Assembly (NCBI GenBank): GCA_964467585.1
Contig: CAYXRF010000001.1
Span: 1 to 64,000, forward strand
Origin: CALVLD01 sp964467585
GTDB taxonomy: Bacteria > Bacillota > Clostridia > Christensenellales > CAG-138
Direction: 5' to 3'
DNA: 64,000 nucleotides
Below are positions 1-9,100 of this stretch, piece by piece. Made by a program: the position numbers and the translations under genes. How positions within the stretch are numbered: the first letter of the stretch is position 1; each line of letters opens with the position of its first letter. The notes beneath the pieces are model-generated. The model did no database searches and had not been told where the DNA came from. It saw only the letters and a program-made list of their open reading frames with translations.

Positions 1-87
1 CCGCGTTCCCTGCACGGTTATGCGCGGACACGCCGTCCATATGGAGCAGCGCGTCTGATGCCGCGCTCCCTGCACGTTATGCGCGGA
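1..87. repeat. Two-copy degenerate direct repeat, 60-bp period
   Basis: About 28 bases at the very start of the window recur, with a C/T difference and a one-base deletion, at 61-87. Both copies contain the core CCTGCACG and end in TTATGCGCGGA. The interval between copy starts is 60 bases, so the unit could be a 60-bp tandem repeat continuing beyond the left edge. I do not recognise the element. It lies in the 3' part of a low-confidence minus-strand ORF. Confidence 0.5.
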
Positions 88-253
88 TGCCTGCTGCAAA
101 ACAGCAAGAGAAAACAATCACGTCCCCATGCCGCCGCACGCACACCGCTTTTTTCAAAGTCAGCACGCGGATACGCCACATTCCGCGCTCTGCAGCGGAT
201 TTTCGCCGTGAATTGTCCGCACATGCGTTAACCTCCTCATCACTCTTTTTCAT
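77..253 (-). CDS. Possible small basic protein, unrecognised
   Basis: A 58-residue reading frame starts with MKKSDEEVNACADNS and ends near the repeat at the left edge. The start is preceded by an AGGAG motif at a good distance, and the frame is rich in Arg and Lys with a short hydrophobic stretch (VIVFSCCFAAG) near the end. A second overlapping frame (18-224, 68 residues, Cys-rich) has an even better Shine-Dalgarno, AGGAGG seven bases before its ATG, so one of the two could be translated and the other could be its shadow. No family is recognised. It may be a decayed or very short gene. Confidence 0.22.
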   Translation of the reverse strand: MKKSDEEVNACADNSRRKSAAERGMWRIRVLTLKKAVCVRRHGDVIVFSCCFAAGIRA

Positions 254-373
254 GCTTGTGCTCCTATCGACCAGTTGAATTTTTCAGGCAATCCCATGAA
301 TCTTCGCTCCCATGTACTTTTAAAACCATAGGTTTGTTTTACATTGGGAGATGAATCTGCCCTTTAGTTTTGC

Positions 374-402
374 TTGACGTAACGCAAAGCACAAAGTATA
401 AT
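374..402 (+). promoter_or_regulatory. Sigma-A-type promoter of the AKR remnant/hydrolase unit
   Basis: TTGACG and TATAAT are separated by 17 bases. The predicted start of transcription lies about 25 bases before the ATG of the aldo/keto reductase stump, and a GAGAGGG ribosome-binding site follows. Confidence 0.75.
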
Positions 403-432
403 TAAAAAAAGTATACAAGAGAGGGTGCAAAC

Positions 433-576
433 ATGATATATAAGCGTTTTGACGGGATGGACATTTCACGGCTTGGCATGGGGAATATGCGCTTGCCGAT
501 TAAAAACGAGGTTGAGGGCAAGCCTATAGATGATGCCAAGGCGCAGGAGATTATTGATTACGCTAGACAGGCATGA
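433..576 (+). pseudogene. Aldo/keto reductase, N-terminal stump
   Basis: Forty-seven codons encode the first beta-hairpin and helix of a clostridial aldo/keto reductase: it begins MIYKRFDGMDISRLGMGNMR and stops with TGA at the point where the family continues into the GINYFDTA segment. Full-length relatives are about 300-380 residues, so the NADPH site and the catalytic Tyr/Lys are absent. Promoter and ribosome-binding site are intact. The stop overlaps the ATG of the following hydrolase (ATGA), which is what a deletion joining two genes would give. The peptide may now act only as a translated leader that couples ribosomes into the hydrolase. Confidence 0.75.
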
Positions 577-1547
577 GCAAATACAAAATCACAACACAAA
601 TGATGCATCCGCAGCTGCGTTCCAAGGGGCGCGTAATGCGATGGCTTTTGCCGTACTACAAAACAGACACTTTTGTTTTTTGCAATCGCTGTTTGCAATG
701 GTTCAGAAGAATCAGGCTTCCGATGTGCAGAAAAATCTGTATCGACAGAAAAGACGGCACAAAGCTGCGGCTCTGCGTATACAGATCAAAGTCCGACAAA
801 AAGCTTTTGCCCGCGCTGCTGTGGATACACGGCGGCGGATACGCGATCGGAGTGCCGGAGACGGACGATGTTTTTGTACGGGAATTTATGTATGCCGCCG
901 ACTGTGTTGTGGTCTCTCCCGACTATCGGCTTTCGGAGGAGGCGGCATACCCTGCCGCAATCAACGACTGCTATCTTGCGCTTATGTGGATGATAAGAAA
1001 CGCCGAGAGGATAGGGATTGACACTCGGCACATTATCGTTGGTGGAGACAGTGCGGGCGGTGGGCTTACCGCAGCGCTGTGCATATTGGCAAGGGACAGG
1101 GGAGAGATATCGGTATCATTTCAAATGCCTCTATATCCGATGCTTGACGATCGTCCCACCGAATCCTCAAAGGATAACGATGCACCCGTGTGGAACTCCA
1201 AGTCAAACGAAAACGCATGGAAGCTTTATCTCAACGGGCTTTATAAAAAAGACGACGTACCCGTGTACGCCGCTCCCGCAAGACTGAAGGATTTTAATGG
1301 GCTGCCGCCCGCATTTACATTTGTCGGGAGCATTGACCCGTTTCGAGACGAAACACTTGAATATATCGAAAAGCTCAAGGCTGCGGGCGTTCCGGCAGAG
1401 TGCGTTGTGTTTTCCGGATGCTTTCACGGGTTTGATATGCTTTGCCCATTGGCAAACCCGTCAAAGCAGGCGCGTGCGCTTATGCGTGAAAGCTTCAAGA
1501 CAGCAATCGAAAGATACTCTGTTGAGCAGCCGATTCAAACCCATTGA
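573..1547 (+). CDS. Alpha/beta hydrolase, hormone-sensitive-lipase type esterase
   Basis: A 324-residue serine esterase or lipase of the Abhydrolase_3 (HSL) family, probably cytosolic. The oxyanion-hole motif HGGGYAIG lies near residue 86, the nucleophile elbow GDSAGG near 158, and the acid/base residues are expected in the SIDPFRDE and CFHGFD segments near the C-terminus, so the triad looks complete. The start ATG overlaps the stop of the aldo/keto reductase stump, implying translational coupling. The 3' end overlaps the end of the convergent btuD-like gene by 13 bases. Substrate unknown; short-chain esters are usual for the family. The basic, Cys- and Trp-rich first 60 residues are unlike the family core. 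Confidence 0.85.
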   Translation: MSKYKITTQMMHPQLRSKGRVMRWLLPYYKTDTFVFCNRCLQWFRRIRLPMCRKICIDRKDGTKLRLCVYRSKSDKKLLPALLWIHGGGYAIGVPETDDVFVREFMYAADCVVVSPDYRLSEEAAYPAAINDCYLALMWMIRNAERIGIDTRHIIVGGDSAGGGLTAALCILARDRGEISVSFQMPLYPMLDDRPTESSKDNDAPVWNSKSNENAWKLYLNGLYKKDDVPVYAAPARLKDFNGLPPAFTFVGSIDPFRDETLEYIEKLKAAGVPAECVVFSGCFHGFDMLCPLANPSKQARALMRESFKTAIERYSVEQPIQTH

Positions 1548-2296
1548 GCAAGCATCGAGCGCATCCACGCGCAAACATCCATATCGTACACCGCGTTGAT
1601 ATTGGAGGGTGAGAATACTTCGTCAATCAAACCGTATGCCTCAACATTGCCCTTGTTCAAAAGAAGCGCGTCCGTGCCGTAAGCCTTTGCAAGCGAAAGG
1701 TCATGCACCACAGAAACAGCCGCTCTGCCCTCATGCTTCAGCCATTGAGAAATTAGCTCAAACGTCTGCTTTTGATACACAAGGTCAAGGTGGTTTGTAG
1801 GCTCGTCCAGCAAAAGAATCTGCGGATCCTGCGCCATAATCTGGGCAAGAAAAGTGCGCTGAAGTTCTCCGCCCGAAAGAGTAAGCACCGATTGTCCCTC
1901 AAGTGCGGTTAAGCCCGTTGTTTCCAACGCGGCGCGCACAAACTCGTCATCATCCGCCGCTTTGGAGCGAAAAATTCCGTCCGAATACGCATATCGACCA
2001 AGCCGAACAACCTCCCCCACGGTGAATGAATACCCAACGTAATGGGATTGCGAAAGCACGCCGATGCTGCGTGCACGCTCTCTTGCCTTCATATCTTTCA
2101 AATTTTTGCCCAAATAATTAACACGCCCCGAATACGGCACATACTGCGATATGGCATTTATAAGCGTGGATTTTCCCGCGCCGTTCGGGCCCACAACCAT
2201 TAGCCAGCGCCCTTCGTCAAGCCCAAAGCTCACATCATTCAGTATTGAAAGTGAGCCGTAGCGCACAGACAAACCCTTAACTGAAAAAATACTCAT
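1535..2296 (-). CDS. btuD: Corrinoid/siderophore-type ABC importer ATPase (BtuD-like)
   Basis: A 253-residue ATPase of the FecE/FhuC/BtuD family that powers uptake through the adjacent FecCD permease. Walker A GPNGAGKST spans residues 36-44, the signature LSGGE lies near 142, and Walker B with the catalytic Glu reads ILLLDEPT, followed by NHLD. It is the last gene of a btuF-btuC-btuD operon; its ATG overlaps the permease stop by 4 bases. The family alone does not separate heme, siderophore and corrinoid importers, but the cobalamin riboswitch at the head of the operon makes B12 or another corrinoid by far the most likely cargo. Confidence 0.88.
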   Translation of the reverse strand: MSIFSVKGLSVRYGSLSILNDVSFGLDEGRWLMVVGPNGAGKSTLINAISQYVPYSGRVNYLGKNLKDMKARERARSIGVLSQSHYVGYSFTVGEVVRLGRYAYSDGIFRSKAADDDEFVRAALETTGLTALEGQSVLTLSGGELQRTFLAQIMAQDPQILLLDEPTNHLDLVYQKQTFELISQWLKHEGRAAVSVVHDLSLAKAYGTDALLLNKGNVEAYGLIDEVFSPSNINAVYDMDVCAWMRSMLAQWV

Positions 2297-3330
2297 GCCT
2301 TAGCCCTCCTTGTGCGGAAAAAGATGAATATGAAAAGGAGAGCCCCGATAAATGAAGTGACGACGCCGATGGTAAGCTGACGCGGATTAAGCAGAGTGCG
2401 CGCCGCAAGGTCGCACAGCATAAGAAATATCGCTCCGCCAAACAGAGATGCGGGAAGCAGCTTTTTGTGGTTTGGACCTGTTATCATCCGCACCATATGG
2501 GGAGTAACAAGCCCCACAAAGCCTATCGTCCCTCCGACGGCGACGCAAACGCCAATCAGTGCGGACACCGCTATCAGTATCACAAGCTTTACACGTCTGA
2601 CGTTAACGCCGATATGCAGTGCGTTTTCTTCACCTATGGCAAAAGCGTTAAGCTCGTTTGCATATCTCAGTATAACGCCTCCGCATATCACAAGAGCGAC
2701 AAACAGCATAAGCGCATTTTCAAAGCTGCTGTTCGCAAGCGAACCCATTGTCCAGAACGTTATGCTTTGAAGCTTGTCGGACGCAAATGTGATAATCACC
2801 TGCATAATGCTTGATACAAACATTGAATAGATTACGCCGATAAGTATGATGGTGTTTGTTGAAAGAGAATGGTCAATGCGCATGCTCAGCGTCAGTATTA
2901 TAAGAAGAGATATAAACGCAAACAGCATAGCCACAGCGGCGGTACCAGCTATGGGCAGAGACGGTATGGTTATGCCAAACGCTATGGATATCACCGCTCC
3001 CAGAGATGCACCGGAGGATACGCCAAGCGTAGAACCATCCGCAAGTGGATTTTTCAACAGTCCTTGCATAGCCGCTCCGCATATCGAAAGCGATGCGCCT
3101 ACAAGCGCAACGCACAGCACACGCGGCAGGCGAACCGCAGAAATAATGGCGGGGGAGGATATGCCTTCGGGAATGGGAATGCCCCATATGGTGTCCCAAA
3201 TCACAGTAATAGTGTCGCCGAACGGCACGTTAACACTGCCAACGCTTATGCAAAGCACAAATGTGAAAAGCGTGACAACCAAAAACAGGGCGTATCCCCA
3301 AAGCTTAAAATTCTCCCCGCGCCGCTTCAT
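2293..3330 (-). CDS. btuC: Corrinoid ABC importer permease (BtuC-like, FecCD family)
   Basis: A 345-residue polytopic membrane protein of the FecCD family, expected to have about ten transmembrane helices and to work as a dimer. Family landmarks include the segment LPRVLCVALVGASLSICGAA early on and VGLVTPHMVRMITG, the coupling-helix region that contacts the ATPase, near residue 270. It follows the binding-protein gene after 5 bases and overlaps the ATPase gene by 4, so the three are one transcript under the cobalamin riboswitch. Length and motifs are normal. Confidence 0.88.
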   Translation of the reverse strand: MKRRGENFKLWGYALFLVVTLFTFVLCISVGSVNVPFGDTITVIWDTIWGIPIPEGISSPAIISAVRLPRVLCVALVGASLSICGAAMQGLLKNPLADGSTLGVSSGASLGAVISIAFGITIPSLPIAGTAAVAMLFAFISLLIILTLSMRIDHSLSTNTIILIGVIYSMFVSSIMQVIITFASDKLQSITFWTMGSLANSSFENALMLFVALVICGGVILRYANELNAFAIGEENALHIGVNVRRVKLVILIAVSALIGVCVAVGGTIGFVGLVTPHMVRMITGPNHKKLLPASLFGGAIFLMLCDLAARTLLNPRQLTIGVVTSFIGALLFIFIFFRTRRAKA

Positions 3331-3335
3331 ATCAA

Positions 3336-4322
3336 TTAATCGTCAGAGCTGCCGAAAATAAAATCGAACAGCGTTCGCGCACCCTCTGCAAGACGGGGAG
3401 AGGGTCTTGAAAGCTCGTTATTCTGAAGATTGAGTATAGCGGAATTTCTCACGGCGGTTATACCGTCCCACCCTGTGCGCGACATTATCTCCTCAGTGGG
3501 AGTGGGACCTTCACCGTAATACATTGAAATGGTGACGATATAATCGGGATTGCGTGCTATGACGTCCTCCTCGGAAACCTCTGCCCAGCCCTCAACATCG
3601 GCAAATATGTTTGTAACGCCAATCATCTCGGCAATCTCATTCATAAAAGTGCCGCTTCCGGCAGCCCAAAGCCCCCACTCAAGAGGAGAAACCTCAAAAT
3701 AAATGGTTTTTGTGCCGTCCCCCGCGTTTGCACTCAGCTCGTCAAAGGTTGCCTTCATACCGCTTACAAGAGATGCAGCTTCCGTGGCTTTGCCGACAAC
3801 CGCACCGATAAGCTCAATGGAAGTGTAAACGCCTGCAATGTCGGTTGCCGTGGTTGCAACAACCGCGATGCCGGCCTGCTCAAGCGCTTCCACCTGCTCA
3901 ACGGTTTGAGACATTGTGTTCATTATAACTACCTGCGGATCAAGCGCGACAATTTGCTCAATATTGGTTTCGTAACCCGTCTGAACGGAAACGACGTCCA
4001 ACACCTCGGGGGGATAATCGCAGTATTCACCGCGCCCAACAAGCGTATCTCCCGCACCGAGCGCATACAGAATCTCACAGTCTGAAGCAACAGTCGCAAC
4101 TACACGCGTTGCGGGTGCGTCAAGAGTTATCGCACGCCCCGTCATGTCCGTTACAGAAACAACGGTGCTTGCCGTCTCGGTTGGTGCAGCGGACGGAGCA
4201 TCGGTCACAACGGCGTCTGTTGCTGATGGGGTTACAGCAGGATTGGTTTTTGCGCAGCCCGCAAAAAGTGACAGGGCAAGCAGCGCGGACAACAGGAGAA
4301 GGATGATTTTTTGGTGTTTCAT
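3336..4322 (-). CDS. btuF: Corrinoid-binding lipoprotein of ABC importer (BtuF-like)
   Basis: A 328-residue substrate-binding lipoprotein of the class III type (TroA/BtuF fold: two lobes joined by a rigid helix). The N-terminus is a lipoprotein signal with lipobox LFAGC and acylated Cys23. A Thr/Ala/Pro-rich linker (about residues 27-55) precedes the binding domain, which opens with DMTGRAITLDAPATRVV, a typical family start. It is the first gene after the cobalamin riboswitch and its terminator, which identifies the ligand as a corrinoid by context. It would capture the ligand at the outer face of the membrane and hand it to BtuC. Confidence 0.88.
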   Translation of the reverse strand: MKHQKIILLLLSALLALSLFAGCAKTNPAVTPSATDAVVTDAPSAAPTETASTVVSVTDMTGRAITLDAPATRVVATVASDCEILYALGAGDTLVGRGEYCDYPPEVLDVVSVQTGYETNIEQIVALDPQVVIMNTMSQTVEQVEALEQAGIAVVATTATDIAGVYTSIELIGAVVGKATEAASLVSGMKATFDELSANAGDGTKTIYFEVSPLEWGLWAAGSGTFMNEIAEMIGVTNIFADVEGWAEVSEEDVIARNPDYIVTISMYYGEGPTPTEEIMSRTGWDGITAVRNSAILNLQNNELSRPSPRLAEGARTLFDFIFGSSDD

Positions 4323-4364
4323 ATGAACGCCCCTTTCTTTTTTTGACGGTCAAACAGAGGAAAG

Positions 4365-4395
4365 AGGCAAAAGCGCCACTCAACATGAGAGGCGC
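4365..4395 (-). terminator. Riboswitch-associated intrinsic terminator
   Basis: On the minus strand, GCGCC and CTCA pair with TGAG and GGCGC around a three-base loop, with one mismatch, followed by TTTT. It lies between the cobalamin aptamer and the btuF start, in the position of a transcription-terminating expression platform. The antiterminator was not resolved by eye. Confidence 0.65.
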
Positions 4396-4437
4396 ATTAA
4401 ATCGACACATTAAATGTGCCGCAAAGCATCGCCCCAT

Positions 4438-4642
4438 CCCGGGAGCTTACATGTGCAGACAGGTTTCCCGACTTGACTTCACCCTACTCGGACGCCTTCC
4501 CATCGCATAAGCGACAGTGACATAATGCCCTTTCGTCTGTTTTACGGTTACCGGTATAGCTCGGAACTCTCATCCGATTCCCTTGGCAATTGCTCGCCAA
4601 CGCATCACTGCGTAAAAGCACACGCTGTTCGATTGTCGAAAC
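4438..4642 (-). promoter_or_regulatory. Cobalamin riboswitch aptamer
   Basis: Read on the minus strand, the leader contains the conserved cobalamin-aptamer blocks in order: GGGAATC...GATGAGAGTTCC, then CACTGTCGC, GGGAAGGCGTCCGAGTAGGG, GTCAAGTCGGGAAACCTG. These match the family's GGTGA...GAATCC, CACTG, GGGAAGG and AGTCNGGANACCTG elements in spacing and order. It lies between a near-consensus promoter and the btuFCD-like operon, so it should turn the operon off when adenosylcobalamin or a related corrinoid is abundant. A covariance search against the Rfam Cobalamin model would confirm boundaries and subclass. Confidence 0.88.
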
Positions 4643-4643
4643 G

Positions 4644-4672
4644 ATTCTAACACCAACATAAATACTTGTCAA
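4644..4672 (-). promoter_or_regulatory. Promoter of the corrinoid import operon
   Basis: On the minus strand TTGACA and TAGAAT are 17 bases apart, immediately upstream of the riboswitch aptamer. The transcript would begin near 4637, at the start of the aptamer. Confidence 0.8.
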
Positions 4673-4723
4673 CACTAAATAAGCATACAAAGGGCTAAGC
4701 CGCCGCAGGAGCGAAAATATTGC

Positions 4724-4752
4724 TTGAAAGCAGCTGCCGTATGTGGTAGATT
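4724..4752 (+). promoter_or_regulatory. Promoter of the YcxB-like gene
   Basis: TTGAAA and TAGATT are 17 bases apart, about 25 bases before the ATG. A GGAGGGAG ribosome-binding site lies between. Confidence 0.6.
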
Positions 4753-4776
4753 TTAAAAATACGGAGGGAGTGCCAT

Positions 4777-5355
4777 ATGTTTCAATTTGATTCGGTAAAG
4801 CTCACCATTGAGGAATACATTCGTTTCAACCAAATCACTGCGCTTAAATCAAGCGCGGTCAAAAGCTCGCTGCTTATAAACAGGCTTATCAGCCCCGCCA
4901 TATTCGTTATTTCATACCTTGTTCTGCTTGCTATGTACGGCTGGGATTTGAGTATACTGTTGAGCGTGCTTGTGTTCGGCACGGTGATTTCGTTGCCGAT
5001 GTGCCTCACCGCAAAGCGGCGTATGCTGCGCTCCATCAATAAAAATATCCGCAGAAACGCAAAAAAAGACAAGCTTCCGTTTGACGGGGATTGTTCAATG
5101 ATATTTGCGGAAGACGCCATATACGCTTCAACGGCGTCGGGTCGAAGCTCCGTATTGCCATACTCGCTTGTTACGGAAATAATTGTGACAAACACTGCCA
5201 TCTACATATATCAAAATATGCAGCAGGCACACCTGTTGCCGCTGCATGTTTTTTCAAATATGCTTGAGAGTGACCGCTTTATCACATTTATTCAGCAAAA
5301 AACAGGCGTCGCTTCCACATACTTTGACGATTCCAAGCTGCCCACCATAGTCTGA
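4777..5355 (+). CDS. YcxB-like two-helix membrane protein
   Basis: A 192-residue protein with two adjacent transmembrane helices (about 34-54 and 57-77) followed by a basic stretch and a soluble C-terminal domain. The C-terminal pattern, a short strand AIYASTASGRSSVLPYSLV followed by AIYIY and then LLPLHVF, fits the YcxB-like family of small Bacillota membrane proteins, whose function is not established. It is monocistronic by layout: own promoter, and flanked by the divergent B12 operon and a downstream pseudogene with its own promoter. Confidence 0.65.
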   Translation: MFQFDSVKLTIEEYIRFNQITALKSSAVKSSLLINRLISPAIFVISYLVLLAMYGWDLSILLSVLVFGTVISLPMCLTAKRRMLRSINKNIRRNAKKDKLPFDGDCSMIFAEDAIYASTASGRSSVLPYSLVTEIIVTNTAIYIYQNMQQAHLLPLHVFSNMLESDRFITFIQQKTGVASTYFDDSKLPTIV

Positions 5356-5551
5356 TACTGATACCCAAAAGGGTGATTCGCCGCACGTTAACGCACCCAT
5401 TCGCATCAACCACACAAAAGCCCGTTTGCCTTGCGTTAACCGCATGGCGTGCTTGACAAAAGAGCGCAAAAGACGACATTTTTTCGCCGCACAGATGGAT
5501 TGTGGTATTCTTACGACAATTTCAAAAAGCACATATTTGCGCATATAAGTA

Positions 5552-5581
5552 TTGAAAAACAAGAAAAAAATCTGCTATACT
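5552..5581 (+). promoter_or_regulatory. Promoter of the decayed dockerin gene
   Basis: TTGAAA and TATACT are 18 bases apart, followed by an AAAGGAGG ribosome-binding site ahead of the ATG at 5635. The expression signals of the broken gene are intact. Confidence 0.65.
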
Positions 5582-5634
5582 ATATATACAGAATACGGGG
5601 TCGCGGTATTGCGCTGCCACAAAAGGAGGAAAGC

Positions 5635-6008
5635 ATGAAACTGTTTTATAAGATGATGGCCGCTTTATTGTCAATCATGATGATGGCGGCGTTGACGCCG
5701 CTGTCAGCGTTGGCGTCAATGGACGCAGTTGCTTCCACCAAAATTGACGATATTTCGTCATACGGAGATGAAGAAACAAAGGACTCACCCATCTGGAGCG
5801 GCACTGTTGCCACAGGCTTTGCGGGCGGCACAGGCACGGAAACAGAACCGTATCTTATTGCCACAGGAGAGCAGCTTGCATATCTTGCTCAGACGGTAAA
5901 CAATGGCAATACATATGCGGGGATGGGGAGATAACCGCCGCGGACGCGCTTGTCATAATGCGAATATCATTGGCGCTTACAAAGCAGCATGTCGGTGAGA
6001 CACGTTAA
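5635..6008 (+). pseudogene. Secreted dockerin protein, collapsed by internal deletion
   Basis: The first 100 codons encode a clear signal peptide (MKLFYKMMAALLSIMMM..., cleavage after ALA near residue 25) and a start of a GLUG/adhesin-type region (GTGTETEPYLIATGEQLAYL...VNNGNTYAG). Translation then hits TAA at 5932-5934. In another frame, 5919-6008 encodes GDGEITAADALVIMR and a short tail to TAA, which is the second half of a type I dockerin. The simplest reading is a large out-of-frame deletion joining the N-terminus to the C-terminal dockerin. Expression signals are preserved. An assembly collapse between repeats is the alternative. Confidence 0.7.
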
Positions 6009-6149
6009 CAGATCATCAGCAAAAAAAACAGAATGCAGCACAAAATATGCGCGTCCGTGCAGTCACGGGCGCGCATTTCGAGTCATTAAAAAATTGCTTT
6101 TCTATGCCGCGGATACGCTTTTTGCGGCTAACACAGATTGGCATTAAGC

Positions 6150-9100
6150 TTACTCAACGGATTTAAGCGAGTCGGCCATGTCGATTTTGTTTATCTTGCT
6201 GCGCAGAAGCAAATTGACGATATAAGTCAGCGCGATGGATATCACGACGGCATAAACGTATGAGAGCGGCAGAGCTGTGTTGTTGAAAGAGACCATATCT
6301 ATGCGAATCTCACTCATAACAAACCTAAGCAAAAATGTCCCCATAGGCAGCCCGATGGCAGCGCCCAATACCGTAAGCACAACATTTTCACGGAAAACAT
6401 ACGAATATGTTTCCTTGGGATAAAAGCCCAAAACCTTTTTGGTTGCAATTTCACGCGCACGCTCGGTTATGTTTATGTACGTCAAATTATAGATTACAAC
6501 AAGGGCCAATGCGGAAGCGCAGAGTATAACAAGCAAAACAACGTAATTCATGCTTGTCATCATACTGGACACGCGATCCCTAAGCTCCTGCACCACAAGC
6601 ACGGATTCAACATCGTCAGCCTCTTTTACAAGCTTTGCGCTGCCGTAATAGTCATCTCCCACACAAGAGGCAAACGCCATTTTATAAACAGGTCTGGTGT
6701 TGAATATCTCCGCGTAGGTATCGTCCGTCATGTAAATAAAGTTGTATATGTGGTTGTCAAATATACCGGAGATGGTTATGTCGCGTGTCTCCGTTTCAGA
6801 TATTTTGACGGTCAATGTGTCGCCGATGGATATATTGGCAAGCGATGCAGCCTTGTTGCTGAGTATGGCAGTCCCGTCAGAGGGATAGGGCACCTGTTCG
6901 CCGTCATGATAAAGCCCCACAAGGTTGGTCACGTTGGAGTCGCCTGTTGCAACAATATAAACCTGTTTATCGCCGCTGCTTGTGCCAAAGGAATAATCGT
7001 CATATGTGACATACACAATATCGTTCAAAGCGCCATCGGTTTGTTCGGCAAATTTTTCAATATCTGCGGCGCTTCTTTCCGAATTGAACGAGACCCAATA
7101 GTCAAACAGCATAATCTCGTCGAATTGGTCATCCGCAAGATGTGAAATACAATCCCCAATGCCAAACCCGGTCAGTATCAACGCGGTGCATCCGCTTATG
7201 CCAAGCAGCATCATGAACAGACGCTTCTTATAGCGCATAATGTTGCGTATAGAAACCTTCTGCAAAAAGCGAAGACGATTCCAGATGAATGGGATGCGCT
7301 CAAGCAAAACACGCTTTCCCGCCTTTGGCGATTTGGGACGCATAAGCACGGCGGGCATTTGCGCAAGCTCGTTTCGGCAGGCAATCCACGCGGTAAGAAC
7401 CGAACACAGCAGAGAAACGGAAACGGACAGAACGGCAAGATCGGTATCAAGCACATATGATATCGGCCCAAAGTTGTAAAGCATACCGTATGCCGCCCAT
7501 ATCGCATAGGGGAATAACCACAGCCCAAAGAAATAGCCGATGCCGCAGCCAAGCAGCGCAGCACCGCCCGCATAGCCTATGTATTTCATAACAATGCGCG
7601 AATGGCTGTAACCCAACGCCTTGTATGTGCCGATAAGAGTGCGCTGTTCGTCAACCATGCGCGTCATTGTGGATGAGCATACAAGCGCGGCAACAAGAAA
7701 AAAGAATACCGGGAACACCTTTGATATGCCGCTTACGATGCCCGAATCGCTTTCAAAGCAGGCATAGCCGGAATTGCTGCGTCTGTCAAGCGTATAGCAG
7801 CGAAGATCGGGTACGATGGAGTATGCCTTGTCCTTGGCGGCGTCAAGCTCCGCCTGTGCATCGTCAAGCTGCCTTTTCGCACTGCGAAGCTGCTTCATAG
7901 CGCTTATGCGGGACTGCTCGAACTCAAGCATACCTGCGGCATACTGCTCCTTGGCGTCGTCAAGCTCCGCGCGTCCGCTCTCAATTTCCGCTTCACCATG
8001 CTTAATCTGCCGATAGGCGTCGTCAAGCTGTGCTTTGGCGTCGTCAAGCTGTGCTTTCGCAGCGTCAAGCTGGGCATAAGCGCGTGAATGAAAGCCGTTC
8101 AGCTCACCCTGAGCAAGCCTTGCATCCAACAGTGCAAGACGCAATATCGGCAGCACGTCCACCGTTTCTGTGCCGTCAAGCCCGTCCATGACGTCCTGCA
8201 TCGAACCTATCAGCTGCTGAACGCTGTCATACATAGGGTCGTTCTCATCAAGCTCGGCAAGCAAAGCGTTGAGATCGTTTACATAAGCTTCAAGAGTGTT
8301 GCGCAGATTTATCGTGTCTCCATCGCCATATGTGTTTATGCCGTGGATTATCGCCGCGGTTGCGTCGTCAAGCAGGCTCTGAAGCTCCGCGAAGGTTTCA
8401 TCCAGTTCCGCTTTTGAGGCGTTGTACTCGTCCAAGCCTGCGTTGTATTCGCTTAAAGCCTGATAATACTGCTCTCTTGCCGCCGCAAGCTGAGCTTCGC
8501 TGTCCTCAAGCTGACCTTCGCCATCAATTATTAGCTGATATGCGTCAACAAGCTGCTGATATGCCTCGGCAAGCTGCTCCTCAGCGGAAGCTTTTTCATC
8601 GTTATAGGAGGCGTACGCAGCGTCAAGCTCGTCCTGAGCGGAAAGTAATTGAGCGTCTATCTGCTCATACAAACTGCGCTGACGCAATTCCGCACGCGAA
8701 TTTAGCTGCTCATATACGGCGTCCGTTCTTGCCGAAACAGCGTTGTTGTATTCGTCTGAATAGATATCGCCCGTTACGTCAAGCGTAAGAAAAATTTGCA
8801 TGTTGTAGTCAAGCGCAAATCCATCGCGTGGGATATAGATAAAACCGGAAACGGAACCGTTGCCGAGGCTTGTCGTGCCTCTTTCAATATTGAAATAGCT
8901 GACGGAGGTGCAAAGCCCGGTGATTGTGTATTCTGTGTATGCAAAGCTGTTAAGGGTGGATTCATCATTTAAGGATGAAAGCTTAACAGTCGTGCCTATG
9001 TCCTCGGTATCAAACCGCAGAGCATCGGCGGCGCATTCATTAGGAGCGGACGGCATACGCCCCTCGGTAATGTTGAGGAGATTCAGCTCGGTGGTAATTG

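Noticed and set aside
2846..3361. Plus-strand frames inside the BtuC-like permease gene
   Set aside because: They are antisense shadows of a well-supported gene, with no family match or ribosome-binding site.
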